Source: Beduinella massiliensis
GTDB taxonomy: Bacteria; Bacillota; Clostridia; Christensenellales; Aristaeellaceae
Reading direction: 5' to 3'
Assembly (NCBI RefSeq): GCF_900199405.1
Contig: NZ_LT963430.1
Coordinates: 1,581,605-1,645,604 of the forward strand
DNA length: 64,000 nucleotides
How positions within the stretch are numbered: the stretch's first letter is position 1; each line of letters starts with the position of its first letter. Under the pieces are notes generated by a model that did not search any database, was not told where the DNA came from, and was given only the letters and a program-made list of their open reading frames with translations. Made by a program: the position numbers and the translations under genes. Below are positions 41,411 through 49,705 of the stretch, in pieces.

Positions 41411-42598
41411 ATGAGCAAAGCTTATTTTGTGGGCGGCGGACTGGGCACGCTGGCGGCGGCCGCGGACTGCCTGCGCAAGCGGGGCATGCGGGGCGGCGAT
41501 TTGTTCGTCTATGAGACGGCAGGCGACGGACGGATGCTGCGCTTGCGGGGGATGGACGGACCGAGGCCATCCGATAAGGGCGAGACGCTGCCGGAACGAC
41601 TGGACGGCCTGTGTGCGGGGGCGCAGACGGCGCCTTGCGTATGGAAGACGCTGCGGGACGGTGAGCTGCGCGCCGCAGCGCCCGAAGGGGAAGCGCCTGC
41701 CCTGTGGGAATGGCTGCTGTCGCAGTCGTCGCTGGTGCGTCCGTTACGGGCGTTCCTCGTCGACTCGGACGTCCATTTTATCCGGCAGACCGTGACCGAC
41801 CTCGAATTCGAGGAGGGAGAGGAGACCGCCGTCACCGCGCTGTACACCACGGACGGCAGGCGCGAGGAGATGGTGCAGCTGCACGAGGGCGACCTGTGCT
41901 TCTTCTCGCCCGGACAGGGTGACTGTGCTGCCTGGGCGGACGCGGCGCGCCTGCCCGGTTCCGCGCCGGCATGTCCGGACGTGGCCGTTCTCTGGCGGCG
42001 AATCGCCGCGCGCCGCCCGGGTTTGGGCAACCCGGAGGCTTTTTTTACCATGCCGGAGACGACGGAGCGCGCGCTTTTGCTCGTACACGGCCTTCGCATA
42101 TCATGCGGGCAGCTTGAACGTCTGGCGGCGGCGGATGCGATCGTGAAGCTGGAAGGAACGCCCTGGGAGATGTCGATGCGCGTGCAGGGGGCGCGGGGCG
42201 CGCGTTCGATTTGCGCGTGCTGTCTGCGTCCGGGCGCAAGGGGCGCGCTTACGGGAAAACCGATGCGGGCCTGCAGCGGTCTGGAGGCCGCGCGGGAGCT
42301 GCTCGGCGCGATCGGAGAGGGGATGAGCCTGCCGAATCGGGAAGCGGATGTCTTTTTCGGCATCCTGCCCTATGCGGGCGCGCCGCTCCTTGCGGGAACG
42401 GAGGCCGCACGCCCGCGCATGCTGCCCGTGCAGTCCGAAAATCTGGCGGTGCTGGGGCCGTTCGTCTCTGGAAGCTTTTCGCCGGTCCGGACGCTGCTGG
42501 ATGCGAGGCGTGCAGTGGAAGCGCTCAGCCGCCCGCTCCCTGCGGCGGCCGGGCGGGACTTTTTTCGCCGTAGTCCCTCGGCGTTTGCGGACGAATAA
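41411..42598 (+). CDS. Shortened oleate-hydratase/MCRA-like flavoprotein
   Basis: 395 residues. The N-terminus KAYFVGGGLGTLAAAADCLRKRG matches the FAD-binding Rossmann start of oleate hydratase. The C-terminal LPVQSENLAVLGPFVSG and CSGLEAARELLGAIG correspond to its conserved end blocks. True oleate hydratases are near 560-600 residues. Here the central region, with the aromatic-rich helices that line the fatty-acid channel, is missing, and FAD-loop residues are diverged (GRMLRLRGMDGPRP). It may be an inactive or altered-substrate relative. The TetR gene lies upstream, and an inverted repeat ACAATG-N12-CATTGT (41370-41393) sits in the promoter region. Confidence 0.7.
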   Translation: MSKAYFVGGGLGTLAAAADCLRKRGMRGGDLFVYETAGDGRMLRLRGMDGPRPSDKGETLPERLDGLCAGAQTAPCVWKTLRDGELRAAAPEGEAPALWEWLLSQSSLVRPLRAFLVDSDVHFIRQTVTDLEFEEGEETAVTALYTTDGRREEMVQLHEGDLCFFSPGQGDCAAWADAARLPGSAPACPDVAVLWRRIAARRPGLGNPEAFFTMPETTERALLLVHGLRISCGQLERLAAADAIVKLEGTPWEMSMRVQGARGARSICACCLRPGARGALTGKPMRACSGLEAARELLGAIGEGMSLPNREADVFFGILPYAGAPLLAGTEAARPRMLPVQSENLAVLGPFVSGSFSPVRTLLDARRAVEALSRPLPAAAGRDFFRRSPSAFADE

Positions 42599-42695
42599 GA
42601 ATTTTGCCGGATGAAGGAAAACGAGGACGCGGACGCGAAAGAGTATGCCAAACCTTTCATGCAGGAACGACGACAAAGGAGAGGGGCAAATAAAG

Positions 42696-43520
42696 ATGAA
42701 CGTGGGCATTTGCATCGAGCATACGGAAAGCGGCATGCGGAAAAAGTTTCACGACGCGGCGGCGAAGGGATTTGCGCATTGCCAGCTGATCAGCTGGGCG
42801 CTGGGGCTGTGGACGGAGGAAGAAGCGGAGCGCATCCGTGCATACGCGAGCGAGAGCGGCGTCGCGATAACGGCCTTCTGGTGCGGCTGGGCGGGCCCGC
42901 GGATCTGGAACTTCACGGACGGGCCGGAGACGCTGGGGCTGGTGCCGGCGGCGTATCGCTTTGCGCGCATGCAGAACCTGATGGACGGGGCGGACTTTGC
43001 CCAGCGTCTGGGTGTGAAGGACGTGGTGAGCCACATGGGGTTCATTCCGGAATCGCCGAACGACCCGAACTACGCGGGGTTCGTGTCGGCGATACGCGCG
43101 GTGGCGGGGCACCTGAAGGGGAACGGGCAGAACCTGCTGTTCGAGACGGGGCAGGAGACGCCGGTGACGATGCTGCGCTGCTTTGAGGACGTGGGGACGG
43201 GGAACCTGTACGTGAACCTGGACCCGGCGAACCTGATCCTCTACGGCAAGGCGAACCCGGTGGACGCGCTGTGCGTGTTCGGGGGCTACGTGCGCGGGGT
43301 ACACGCGAAGGACGGGCTGTACCCGGTGAACGGGCGGGAGCTGGGCACGGAGGTCAAGATCGGCACGGGCAGGGTAGACTTTCCCGCGCTCGTGCGGTCG
43401 CTGGGCGAGCTGGGGTACGAGGGAAGCCTGACCATCGAGCGGGAGATCGAGGGCGAGGAACAGATTCGCGACATACTGGAGGCGAAGGAATACCTGAGCG
43501 GCCTGATCGCCGCGCTGTAA
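42696..43520 (+). CDS. Sugar phosphate isomerase/epimerase (xylose-isomerase-like TIM barrel)
   Basis: 274-residue AP-endonuclease-2-type TIM barrel. Metal and substrate residues appear in order: VVSHMGF, LLFETGQET (Glu), VNLDPANL (Asp), VHAKDG (His) and TIEREIEG (Glu near the C-terminus). Enzymes of this group isomerise or epimerise free or keto sugars and inositols. Start at ATG 42696 after AGGAGAGG; 17 upstream codons are unsupported. It is paired with the oxidoreductase gene 15 bp downstream, a common inositol or uronate breakdown module. Confidence 0.9.
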   Translation: MNVGICIEHTESGMRKKFHDAAAKGFAHCQLISWALGLWTEEEAERIRAYASESGVAITAFWCGWAGPRIWNFTDGPETLGLVPAAYRFARMQNLMDGADFAQRLGVKDVVSHMGFIPESPNDPNYAGFVSAIRAVAGHLKGNGQNLLFETGQETPVTMLRCFEDVGTGNLYVNLDPANLILYGKANPVDALCVFGGYVRGVHAKDGLYPVNGRELGTEVKIGTGRVDFPALVRSLGELGYEGSLTIEREIEGEEQIRDILEAKEYLSGLIAAL

Positions 43521-43535
43521 GGGAGGAAGAAGAAG

Positions 43536-44489
43536 ATGCTGAAGGTAGGAATCGTGGGAACGGGCGGCATCAGCCAGTCGCACCTGACGGGATGGGCCGC
43601 TGTTCCGGAGGCGAAGCTCGCGGCGGCGTGCGACATCAGGGCGGAGCAGGTCGATCCGGTGGGGGAGAAGTACGGCTGCCGGGTGTATTACGACCTGGAC
43701 GAGATGCTGAAGGGCGAGGAGCTGGACGTGCTGGACATCTGCCTGCCGACGTACCTGCACGCGGACGCGGCGGTGAAGGCGATCGGGCGGGGGATCAACG
43801 TGCTGACGGAAAAGCCGGTTTCGCTGCGGCGTGCGGACGTGCGGCGCGTGTACGGCGCAGCGCGGGAGAAGAGCGTGCGCGTGATGGTGGCGCAGGTGCT
43901 GCGGTTCTGGCCGGAGTACGAGCGGCTGAAGGAAGCGGCGGATAGCGGCGAGTACGGCAGACTGCTCAGCGGCAGCATGACGCGGCTGGGCAACACGCCG
44001 AAGTGGAGCTGGGACGACTGGATGAAGGATCCGGAGCGCAGCGGACTGGTGCCGTTCGACCTGCACATCCACGACCTGGACTTCATGATCTACGCGTTCG
44101 GGACGCCGGAGAGCGTCGCGTGCAGCCGCGCGGGGAACGAGCGCCAGGACTACCTGAACGTGATCTACCAGTACCCGGGGTTCTTCATAAACGCGGAGGC
44201 GGCGTGGTACGACTGCGACTACGCGTTCACGGCGGGATACCGCTTCCAGTTCGAGAAGGCGGTGATGGAGTTCAAGGCGGGAACGCTGACGATCTACCAT
44301 CAGGATGGGCGCGTGGAGACGTGCGCGCAGGAAGAGGACGCGGCGGAGAACGGCATCAACCTGCCGCGCAGCAACGCGTACTACAACGAGATCCGTTACT
44401 TTGCGGACTGCGTGCTCGCGGGCAAAGACTGCGACCGGGTGCGCCCGGAAGAGCTGGAGGCCGTGCTCGACACCATCGAAAAGCTGTAA
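43536..44489 (+). CDS. Gfo/Idh/MocA-family oxidoreductase
   Basis: 317-residue NAD(P)-dependent sugar dehydrogenase. Rossmann fold VGIVGTGGISQSHLTGW at the N-terminus. The family EKP motif is LTEKPVSLRRADV (about residues 91-103). The C-terminal substrate domain has PFDLHIHDLDFMIYAFG, carrying the catalytic His and Asp. It is in an operon with the isomerase. This pair uses almost only G/C-ending codons and many GGG codons, more extreme than the neighbours. Confidence 0.93.
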   Translation: MLKVGIVGTGGISQSHLTGWAAVPEAKLAAACDIRAEQVDPVGEKYGCRVYYDLDEMLKGEELDVLDICLPTYLHADAAVKAIGRGINVLTEKPVSLRRADVRRVYGAAREKSVRVMVAQVLRFWPEYERLKEAADSGEYGRLLSGSMTRLGNTPKWSWDDWMKDPERSGLVPFDLHIHDLDFMIYAFGTPESVACSRAGNERQDYLNVIYQYPGFFINAEAAWYDCDYAFTAGYRFQFEKAVMEFKAGTLTIYHQDGRVETCAQEEDAAENGINLPRSNAYYNEIRYFADCVLAGKDCDRVRPEELEAVLDTIEKL

Positions 44490-44588
44490 AATAGGTTTCA
44501 CAAATACGGCTGTGCGGGAAAAACGTTCTTGCGCCTGCCGGCGAAGCGCGTAGGATAGAGAAAAGATATACGCAGGGAGAAACGTATC

Positions 44589-45320
44589 ATGAGGATTTTA
44601 ATTATTCGCCATGGAGAGCCGGATTATGCGATTGACTCCTTGACGGATAAGGGATGGAAGGAAGCGGAGCTGCTGAGCCGCAGGCTGGTGCGCGAACGGA
44701 TGGACGCGATTTACGTCTCTCCCCTGGGCCGGGCGCAGGATACGGCCAGGCCCACGCTGGATAAGCTGCACCGCACAGCGCGGGTGCTGCCGTGGCTGCA
44801 GGAGTTTCCTGGTCGAGCCGCCGATCCGGATACAGGGGATCAACGGATTCCGTGGAACCTGAGGCCGCAGTATTGGACAGCGCAGCCTGAGCTGTACGAC
44901 CGGGATGCATGGCGGAACAATGCATTTTACTGTACGGGAGATGTGGCGGCGGTCTATGACGAAGTTGCCGGTGGAATAGATGCGTTGTTGGCCGGGTATG
45001 GGTATCATCGGGCGGGCGGCGTGTACTGCTGCCAGAGGAACGACGAAACCACTTTGGCGCTGTTTTGCCACTTTGGCCTCGGCATGGCGTTGCTGTCCCA
45101 CCTGCTTGGTGTGTCGCCTACGGTGATGTGGCAGTGCTTCTTCATGCCCACCAGCTCCGTCACTACCCTGATTACAGAGGAGAGGGTGCGGGGCGAGGTC
45201 TTCTTCAAGTGCATGCAGTTAGGCGATACGTCGCACCTGTATGCCGAAGGCGAGCCGGTGTCCCATTCAGGGCTGTATTGCGAGGTATACGGCGCAGGCG
45301 ACGTAAAGGAAGCACAGTGA
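44589..45320 (+). CDS. Histidine phosphatase family protein
   Basis: 243 residues of the phosphoglycerate-mutase-like superfamily. RHGE (residues 7-10) carries the nucleophilic His, SPLGRAQDTA the second Arg, and FCHFGLG the second active-site His. An insert of about 60 residues (PWLQEFPGRAADPDTG...NNAFYCTGDV) separates the motifs. It overlaps the sensor kinase gene by 4 bp, so it belongs to the second importer operon. It may dephosphorylate a sugar phosphate, but the substrate is unknown. Confidence 0.88.
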   Translation: MRILIIRHGEPDYAIDSLTDKGWKEAELLSRRLVRERMDAIYVSPLGRAQDTARPTLDKLHRTARVLPWLQEFPGRAADPDTGDQRIPWNLRPQYWTAQPELYDRDAWRNNAFYCTGDVAAVYDEVAGGIDALLAGYGYHRAGGVYCCQRNDETTLALFCHFGLGMALLSHLLGVSPTVMWQCFFMPTSSVTTLITEERVRGEVFFKCMQLGDTSHLYAEGEPVSHSGLYCEVYGAGDVKEAQ

Positions 45321-47119
45321 AAGGCGGGCAAGGGCGCCTTTTGCAGGCGCGGAGCGGCAGGCAATCCATCCACCAGATCATCCGCACCGTGGTGCTGCTG
45401 TTTTTCTTGAGCTTTGCGGCGGTGAGCCTCATCGGCAATCAGTTGCTGTACAACGCGTACAGCAACGGTTTTGCTGCGCAGCAGGGCGAGATATACGAGC
45501 GGTACTTCTCTCAAATCGAAACAAACCTGAGGGAAGCGGAGCGCGTCTCCCTCCAGCTTGTTTCCAGTGAAACGATCCAGCAGGCGTTAGGTACGATTGC
45601 GCAGGCGCAGGGACAGACGCTGGCCAATGCACGAACCGCCCTGCACTCCGCAATCACCTCTACGGTGGGGAACGCGTTCTATTTTGCGCGCAACGTAGTG
45701 CTGAAGGACACGCGAGGCTTTTGTTACAGCTATGGCGGGGTGGTGAACAAAAACGAGTTGATCGACCAGGTGGAGACGCTGCTTGATAACACGTCGGATG
45801 ACGGCAGGATGGCTTGGTTTGGGATGGTCAGCGGAGGCAGAGAGTATATGGTCCTGACCCGCGCTATCCGTGAATCCCGGCAATTAAGCTTAAAGGTGCT
45901 GGGCTATGAGGCCGTTTGCGTAGACGTACAATCCATGCTGGCAGGCATCGATCGGGGTGCGGAGCCCCTGCTGGAAATGACGGAAATCTACATGGACGGT
46001 CTGCGATTGTATCGCGGCGGCCAATGCCCGGAGCTGCCGGAGGACGACGTGGCCGCCATTGAGGACAAACAGCTGATGACTCTGAAGGGGAGCACGATTT
46101 TCGTAACCAAGACGGCGGTATTTGATGGACGGATTGTGTTAGTCAATTATGCGAACTTTGACCGGATTACCCAAACCCTGCGCTTCAGCCGCACGGTGCT
46201 GCTGCTGGCGGTGCTGGCGCTTTCCCTGCTGTTGATGCTGGCGACGCTGCGAACGATCGACGGGGTGCTGCGGCGGCTCGATAAGCTGGCTGCGGCGGTG
46301 GAACACGTGGGCACGGACGACCTGCGGGTGAAGCTGGATCTGGAGCTGCTGGAAAGCAGGGATGAGATTGGCCTGCTGGCGCGGCATTTTCAACGCCTGA
46401 TGAATCAGGTGGATGAATTGGTCAATCAAAAGCTGAAAAAGCAGCTGTACGCCGCGCAGGCGCAGAACAGGATGCTGCAGGCGCAGATTCGACCGCATTT
46501 TCTCTATAACACATTGGAAACCATTCATGCCATGGCGGTGAAGAGCGGAGACGTGCAGATCGGCCGCATTTCTATGTGCTTGTCGAAGTTGGTGCGAGCG
46601 TCTTATCGTGGCTCCATGCATGTACCCCTGCGCGATGAAATCGACTTTGTGCAGCAATATCTGACGATCTACCGCATTCGCTTTGGGGAGCGGCTGCGCG
46701 CACGGATCGATTACAACGACGCCGACGAGGAAATCCTGCTTCCGCAGATGACACTGCAGCCGCTGATGGAAAACTCGGTACGCTACGGATTGATGACAAA
46801 GATGGAGCGGGGGGTGATCCGCCTGCGCATCCGCCGCCGACGCAACCAGCTTGTCATCAGCCTGTATGACAACGGAATGGGTTTCCCACCGGAGGTTGTC
46901 GAAAGGTATAACCATCTGCAGTTGGAAGATGAGCTGGAAATCCATGGATACGGCAACGTTCTGCAACGCCTGCGGTATACCTACGGCGAGGAGGCTCATG
47001 TGCAGGTGCGCAGCAGGCAAGGGCACTGGACCAATCTGGCGATAACGATCCCCGATGTGCTGCCCGCGCGGTTGAGAGAGGAGGCGACACAACCTGTACA
47101 AGATTCTGCTGGTGGATGA
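45317..47119 (+). CDS. Sensor histidine kinase, YesM family
   Basis: 600 residues. TM1 about 22-44, extracellular region to about 290, TM2 about 293-313, HAMP, then the His_kinase domain with QAQIRPHFLYNTLETIHAM (His near 394) and a HATPase with LMENSVRYGL, DNGMGFP and GYGNVLQRL. Start at GTG 45317 (GTGA overlap with the phosphatase stop) after AAAGGAAG. It pairs with the next gene and likely senses the substrate of the 48-51 kb importer. Confidence 0.95.
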   Translation: MKGGQGRLLQARSGRQSIHQIIRTVVLLFFLSFAAVSLIGNQLLYNAYSNGFAAQQGEIYERYFSQIETNLREAERVSLQLVSSETIQQALGTIAQAQGQTLANARTALHSAITSTVGNAFYFARNVVLKDTRGFCYSYGGVVNKNELIDQVETLLDNTSDDGRMAWFGMVSGGREYMVLTRAIRESRQLSLKVLGYEAVCVDVQSMLAGIDRGAEPLLEMTEIYMDGLRLYRGGQCPELPEDDVAAIEDKQLMTLKGSTIFVTKTAVFDGRIVLVNYANFDRITQTLRFSRTVLLLAVLALSLLLMLATLRTIDGVLRRLDKLAAAVEHVGTDDLRVKLDLELLESRDEIGLLARHFQRLMNQVDELVNQKLKKQLYAAQAQNRMLQAQIRPHFLYNTLETIHAMAVKSGDVQIGRISMCLSKLVRASYRGSMHVPLRDEIDFVQQYLTIYRIRFGERLRARIDYNDADEEILLPQMTLQPLMENSVRYGLMTKMERGVIRLRIRRRRNQLVISLYDNGMGFPPEVVERYNHLQLEDELEIHGYGNVLQRLRYTYGEEAHVQVRSRQGHWTNLAITIPDVLPARLREEATQPVQDSAGG

Positions 47120-47846
47120 CGAGCCCATGATTCTGGAGCACACCCGGAATCTGCTGCCTTGGGAGACGCTGGGCTGCACTGTGGTCGGTACCGCTGACAA
47201 CGGAACGGACGGGGCCGATTGTATCCGCCGCTTGCGCCCCGACGTCGTGATAACGGATGTGGTGATGCCCGGCCAGGGGGGACTGGAGATGATCGACGCG
47301 GTGAGCGCGGAGGTGCCCTGCAAATTTATCATTATCTCCGGCTATCAGGAGTTTGAGTATGTGCGCCACGCGCTACGGGCGGGAGTGGTGGATTATCTGC
47401 TCAAGCCCATCACGGCGACTGATCTGCAGGAGGTGCTCATGCGTATGCTGCACCCCGAAAAGATAGAGGAAAGCTACGACAGCCGCTATGGGACGGTGAT
47501 CGCAAAGACCCTCCGCTGTATCGACGAGCATTATTCCGAACCGGAGTTTTCTCTGAGCTGGATCTGCGAAAACGAGCTGTTTATGAACGAAACCTATGTC
47601 GGACGGCTATTTCAGAAGCGCACGGACATGAAGTTCACCGCTTGGGTGACCAGGAAGAAGTTGGAGGAGGCGGTACGCCTGCTGACCACAGTGCCGGATA
47701 TCACCGTGGGGGAAGTGGCGGAGCGGGTTGGCTTTGTGACGTCGAAGTACTTTATTGAAGTGTTCAAGAAAAACATGGGCATGTCGCCGGGGCAGTACAG
47801 ACAGAAGCAGATGAAGGCGGGAGAGCGGCTGCCTGGGGAAGGATGA
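47094..47846 (+). CDS. AraC-type response regulator, YesN family, CTG start
   Basis: 250 residues. The receiver domain needs its first strand YKILLVDDEPM, which begins at codon 47097. The codon before it is CTG (47094), nine bases after AGAGGAGG, and the frame is closed by TGA at 47073-47075. No ATG, GTG or TTG lies between that stop and the receiver strand; the first GTG (47112) would delete strand one. CTG is therefore the likely start. The phospho-acceptor is Asp55. The C-terminus is AraC-type (VAERVGFVTSKYFIEVFKKNMGM). It overlaps the kinase end by 26 bp. Confidence 0.9.
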   Translation: MYKILLVDDEPMILEHTRNLLPWETLGCTVVGTADNGTDGADCIRRLRPDVVITDVVMPGQGGLEMIDAVSAEVPCKFIIISGYQEFEYVRHALRAGVVDYLLKPITATDLQEVLMRMLHPEKIEESYDSRYGTVIAKTLRCIDEHYSEPEFSLSWICENELFMNETYVGRLFQKRTDMKFTAWVTRKKLEEAVRLLTTVPDITVGEVAERVGFVTSKYFIEVFKKNMGMSPGQYRQKQMKAGERLPGEG

Positions 47847-47919
47847 ACAGAGCAAGTAGCCTTCGGGGACGTGGCATTTTATCCAAGGGGAAGGGTGAAG
47901 AGGTCTTTTCTAAATCATA

Positions 47920-48175
47920 AGCGGCATCGGCCGCTCAGACCGTTGACAAAGTATCGTCTTGTAAAAGGGGATGCATGAAGGGGAGACTTCCCCTTCATAT
48001 GAAATCGTATCGACCGGCTTTGCCGGTCGGGCGGGGCGTTTTCCGTAGTCAAATGCGCAGCATTTGCGGAGGAAAACATCTCCCGTGACATTCGTGCAAA
48101 ATGTTTATTCATTTTGCACGAGGCCATCGACTTTGTCGATGGCCAGAGCGGCATCGGCCGCTTTTCTTTTTTGCC
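47920..48175 (+). repeat. Array of seven consecutive stem-loops, ending as a terminator
   Basis: The 495-bp gap between regulator and binding-protein genes has no coding sequence. It holds, in order: AGCGGC/GCCGCT (47920-47935); ATGAAGGGGA/TCCCCTTCAT (47975-47998); CGACCGGC-TTT-GCCGGTCG (48011-48029); CAAATGC-GCA-GCATTTG (48050-48066), itself inside GTTTTCC (48038)/GGAAAAC (48071); CGTGCAAAATG/CATTTTGCACG (48093-48120); GGCCATCGAC-TTT-GTCGATGGCC (48122-48144); and AGCGGC/GCCGCT again (48147-48162), followed by TTTTCTTTTTT. The first and last hairpins are identical 16-mers. The final one looks like a terminator for the operon starting at 44.6 kb. Confidence 0.88.
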
Positions 48176-48259
48176 GTCGAATGTGCAAATTGCCCGTTTT
48201 TATGCCGAAGAAGCTATACGAAAGTCTGTTTTTTGGTGTTTTAAGTCAGAGTTGAGTGA

Positions 48260-48288
48260 ATGACATTTGTCGAAACCCCCATTATAAT
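48260..48288 (+). promoter_or_regulatory. Promoter of the second binding-protein gene
   Basis: ATGACA (48260-48265), 17-bp spacer, TATAAT (48283-48288). A small inverted repeat TGACA-TT-TGTCG overlaps the -35. Confidence 0.75.
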
Positions 48289-48341
48289 GAAGAAAAATTG
48301 ATCGTTCTATACAGGAACGGCAAAAATGGGAGGTATTTTTC

Positions 48342-49604
48342 ATGAAAAAGCTGGGTGCTATGCTGATCGCCGTCGTCATGCTGATGACCGCTACCTGCGC
48401 TTTGGCTGTGGATGAACCGCTGCGGTTGACCTGGTGGGGCTCCGAATCCTCCAACGCCTTATACCTATCCGTGTCTGACATGTTCCAAGAAGCTACTGGC
48501 ATTGAATATGAAGCAGAGTACCTGTCCTGGGACGATTACTGGACCAAACTGAACACCCTGGCCGCGGCCAACGACCTGCCCGACTGCCTCCGCATGGACT
48601 ATCAGTACATTAAGAGCTATGTGGACAAGGGACTGTTAATGGACCTTACGCCTCTGGTGGAAAGCGGCGCCATCGACCTGAGCAACGTGCCTGATAGCGC
48701 CGTCAGCGGTGGCCGCTTTGATGGCGGACTGTACGGCATCAACGCGGGCTCCAACTCCCTGGGCCTGGCGCTGAACGCCAAACTGATTACCGACGCTGGC
48801 ATGGAGGTACTGCCCAACGAAGCGACGTGGGCGGAGTTCGAGCAATGGGTGCTGGACTTCCACACAGCCACGGGCCTGTTTGGCACCGACCTGTGGGGAA
48901 TGCGCGACTATAATGGCACCTTCCGCGTATTCGCCCGCGAACAGGGGCAGGAGCTATACAACGAAGAGCAGACCGAACCGGGCTACGACGTGTCCACGCT
49001 GGCGGAATACTTCGCCTCTGTAAAGCGCATGCATGACGCGGGAGCCGTGCAGAACGTGTCTGAAATTACTGTAGACGTGGGACGTGAGAATCAGCCCTTC
49101 TCCAAGGGAACGGCTGCGACCATTACCACCACCACCGACAGCTTCACCACCTATTACAGCATGGTGAAGGACGCCTATGGACCTACCGAATTGCACGTAA
49201 TACCCGGAGCCGCGGGCACCAAAGCCATGTTTGTCAAACCTTCTCAGTTCCTTAGCATTGCCGCTACTGCGTCCGATGTGGAGGATGCCGCTGCTTACAT
49301 CGACTACTGGTGCAACGACGAGGCTGCCAACCTGTTCATAGCCGGGCGACGCGGCGTACCGATTGCTTCCAACATGGCCGGTATCGTGGGGGATTCCCTG
49401 GACGAGGCATCCAAGGTTACTTTCGACTACATGGTTTTCATGGCGGACTACGCGTCTGACCTGTATGCGCCCGATCCCATTGCACATAGTGAGATCAGCA
49501 GTGAGTTCAACAACACCCTGGCTACCGTCCTCTTTGGAGAAATGACCCCTGAGGAAGGCGCACAGCACCTGTATGACTTTGCGGTCAAGACCTTGGGCGA
49601 GTAA
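48342..49604 (+). CDS. Extracellular sugar-binding protein, CUT1 family
   Basis: 420-residue type-1 solute-binding protein for an oligosaccharide importer. It has a Sec signal peptide (about residues 1-22, ATCALAVDE); the Cys at 19 is not in a good lipobox, so signal peptidase I cleavage after ALA is more likely. Sugar-binding family features: RLTWWGSESSN at the mature start, ANDLPDCLRMDYQYI and GGLYGINAGSNSLGLALN. GGGAGG precedes the start. It has its own promoter downstream of the hairpin array, and a hairpin separates it from the permease genes. Confidence 0.92.
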   Translation: MKKLGAMLIAVVMLMTATCALAVDEPLRLTWWGSESSNALYLSVSDMFQEATGIEYEAEYLSWDDYWTKLNTLAAANDLPDCLRMDYQYIKSYVDKGLLMDLTPLVESGAIDLSNVPDSAVSGGRFDGGLYGINAGSNSLGLALNAKLITDAGMEVLPNEATWAEFEQWVLDFHTATGLFGTDLWGMRDYNGTFRVFAREQGQELYNEEQTEPGYDVSTLAEYFASVKRMHDAGAVQNVSEITVDVGRENQPFSKGTAATITTTTDSFTTYYSMVKDAYGPTELHVIPGAAGTKAMFVKPSQFLSIAATASDVEDAAAYIDYWCNDEAANLFIAGRRGVPIASNMAGIVGDSLDEASKVTFDYMVFMADYASDLYAPDPIAHSEISSEFNNTLATVLFGEMTPEEGAQHLYDFAVKTLGE

Positions 49605-49621
49605 CTTGCCGTGAAGCATGA

Positions 49622-49662
49622 GGGCGCGGGGAATGCGGCAATCAAGATGCTTCCCCGCGCCC
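49622..49662 (+). terminator. Intercistronic hairpin after the second binding-protein gene
   Basis: 12-bp GC stem (49622-49633 with 49651-49662) and 17-nt loop, then GTTTTA. It is weak as a terminator and probably allows partial read-through so that binding protein exceeds permease. Confidence 0.75.
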
Positions 49663-49705
49663 GTTTTATGGATTCCTGTTTGAATGAAAGAAAGGGCGAT
49701 TGACG

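Noticed and set aside
47920-48175. Hairpin array considered as CRISPR or retron msr-msd
   Set aside because: Stems differ in sequence, no equal-length spacers, and no cas or reverse transcriptase gene is near.
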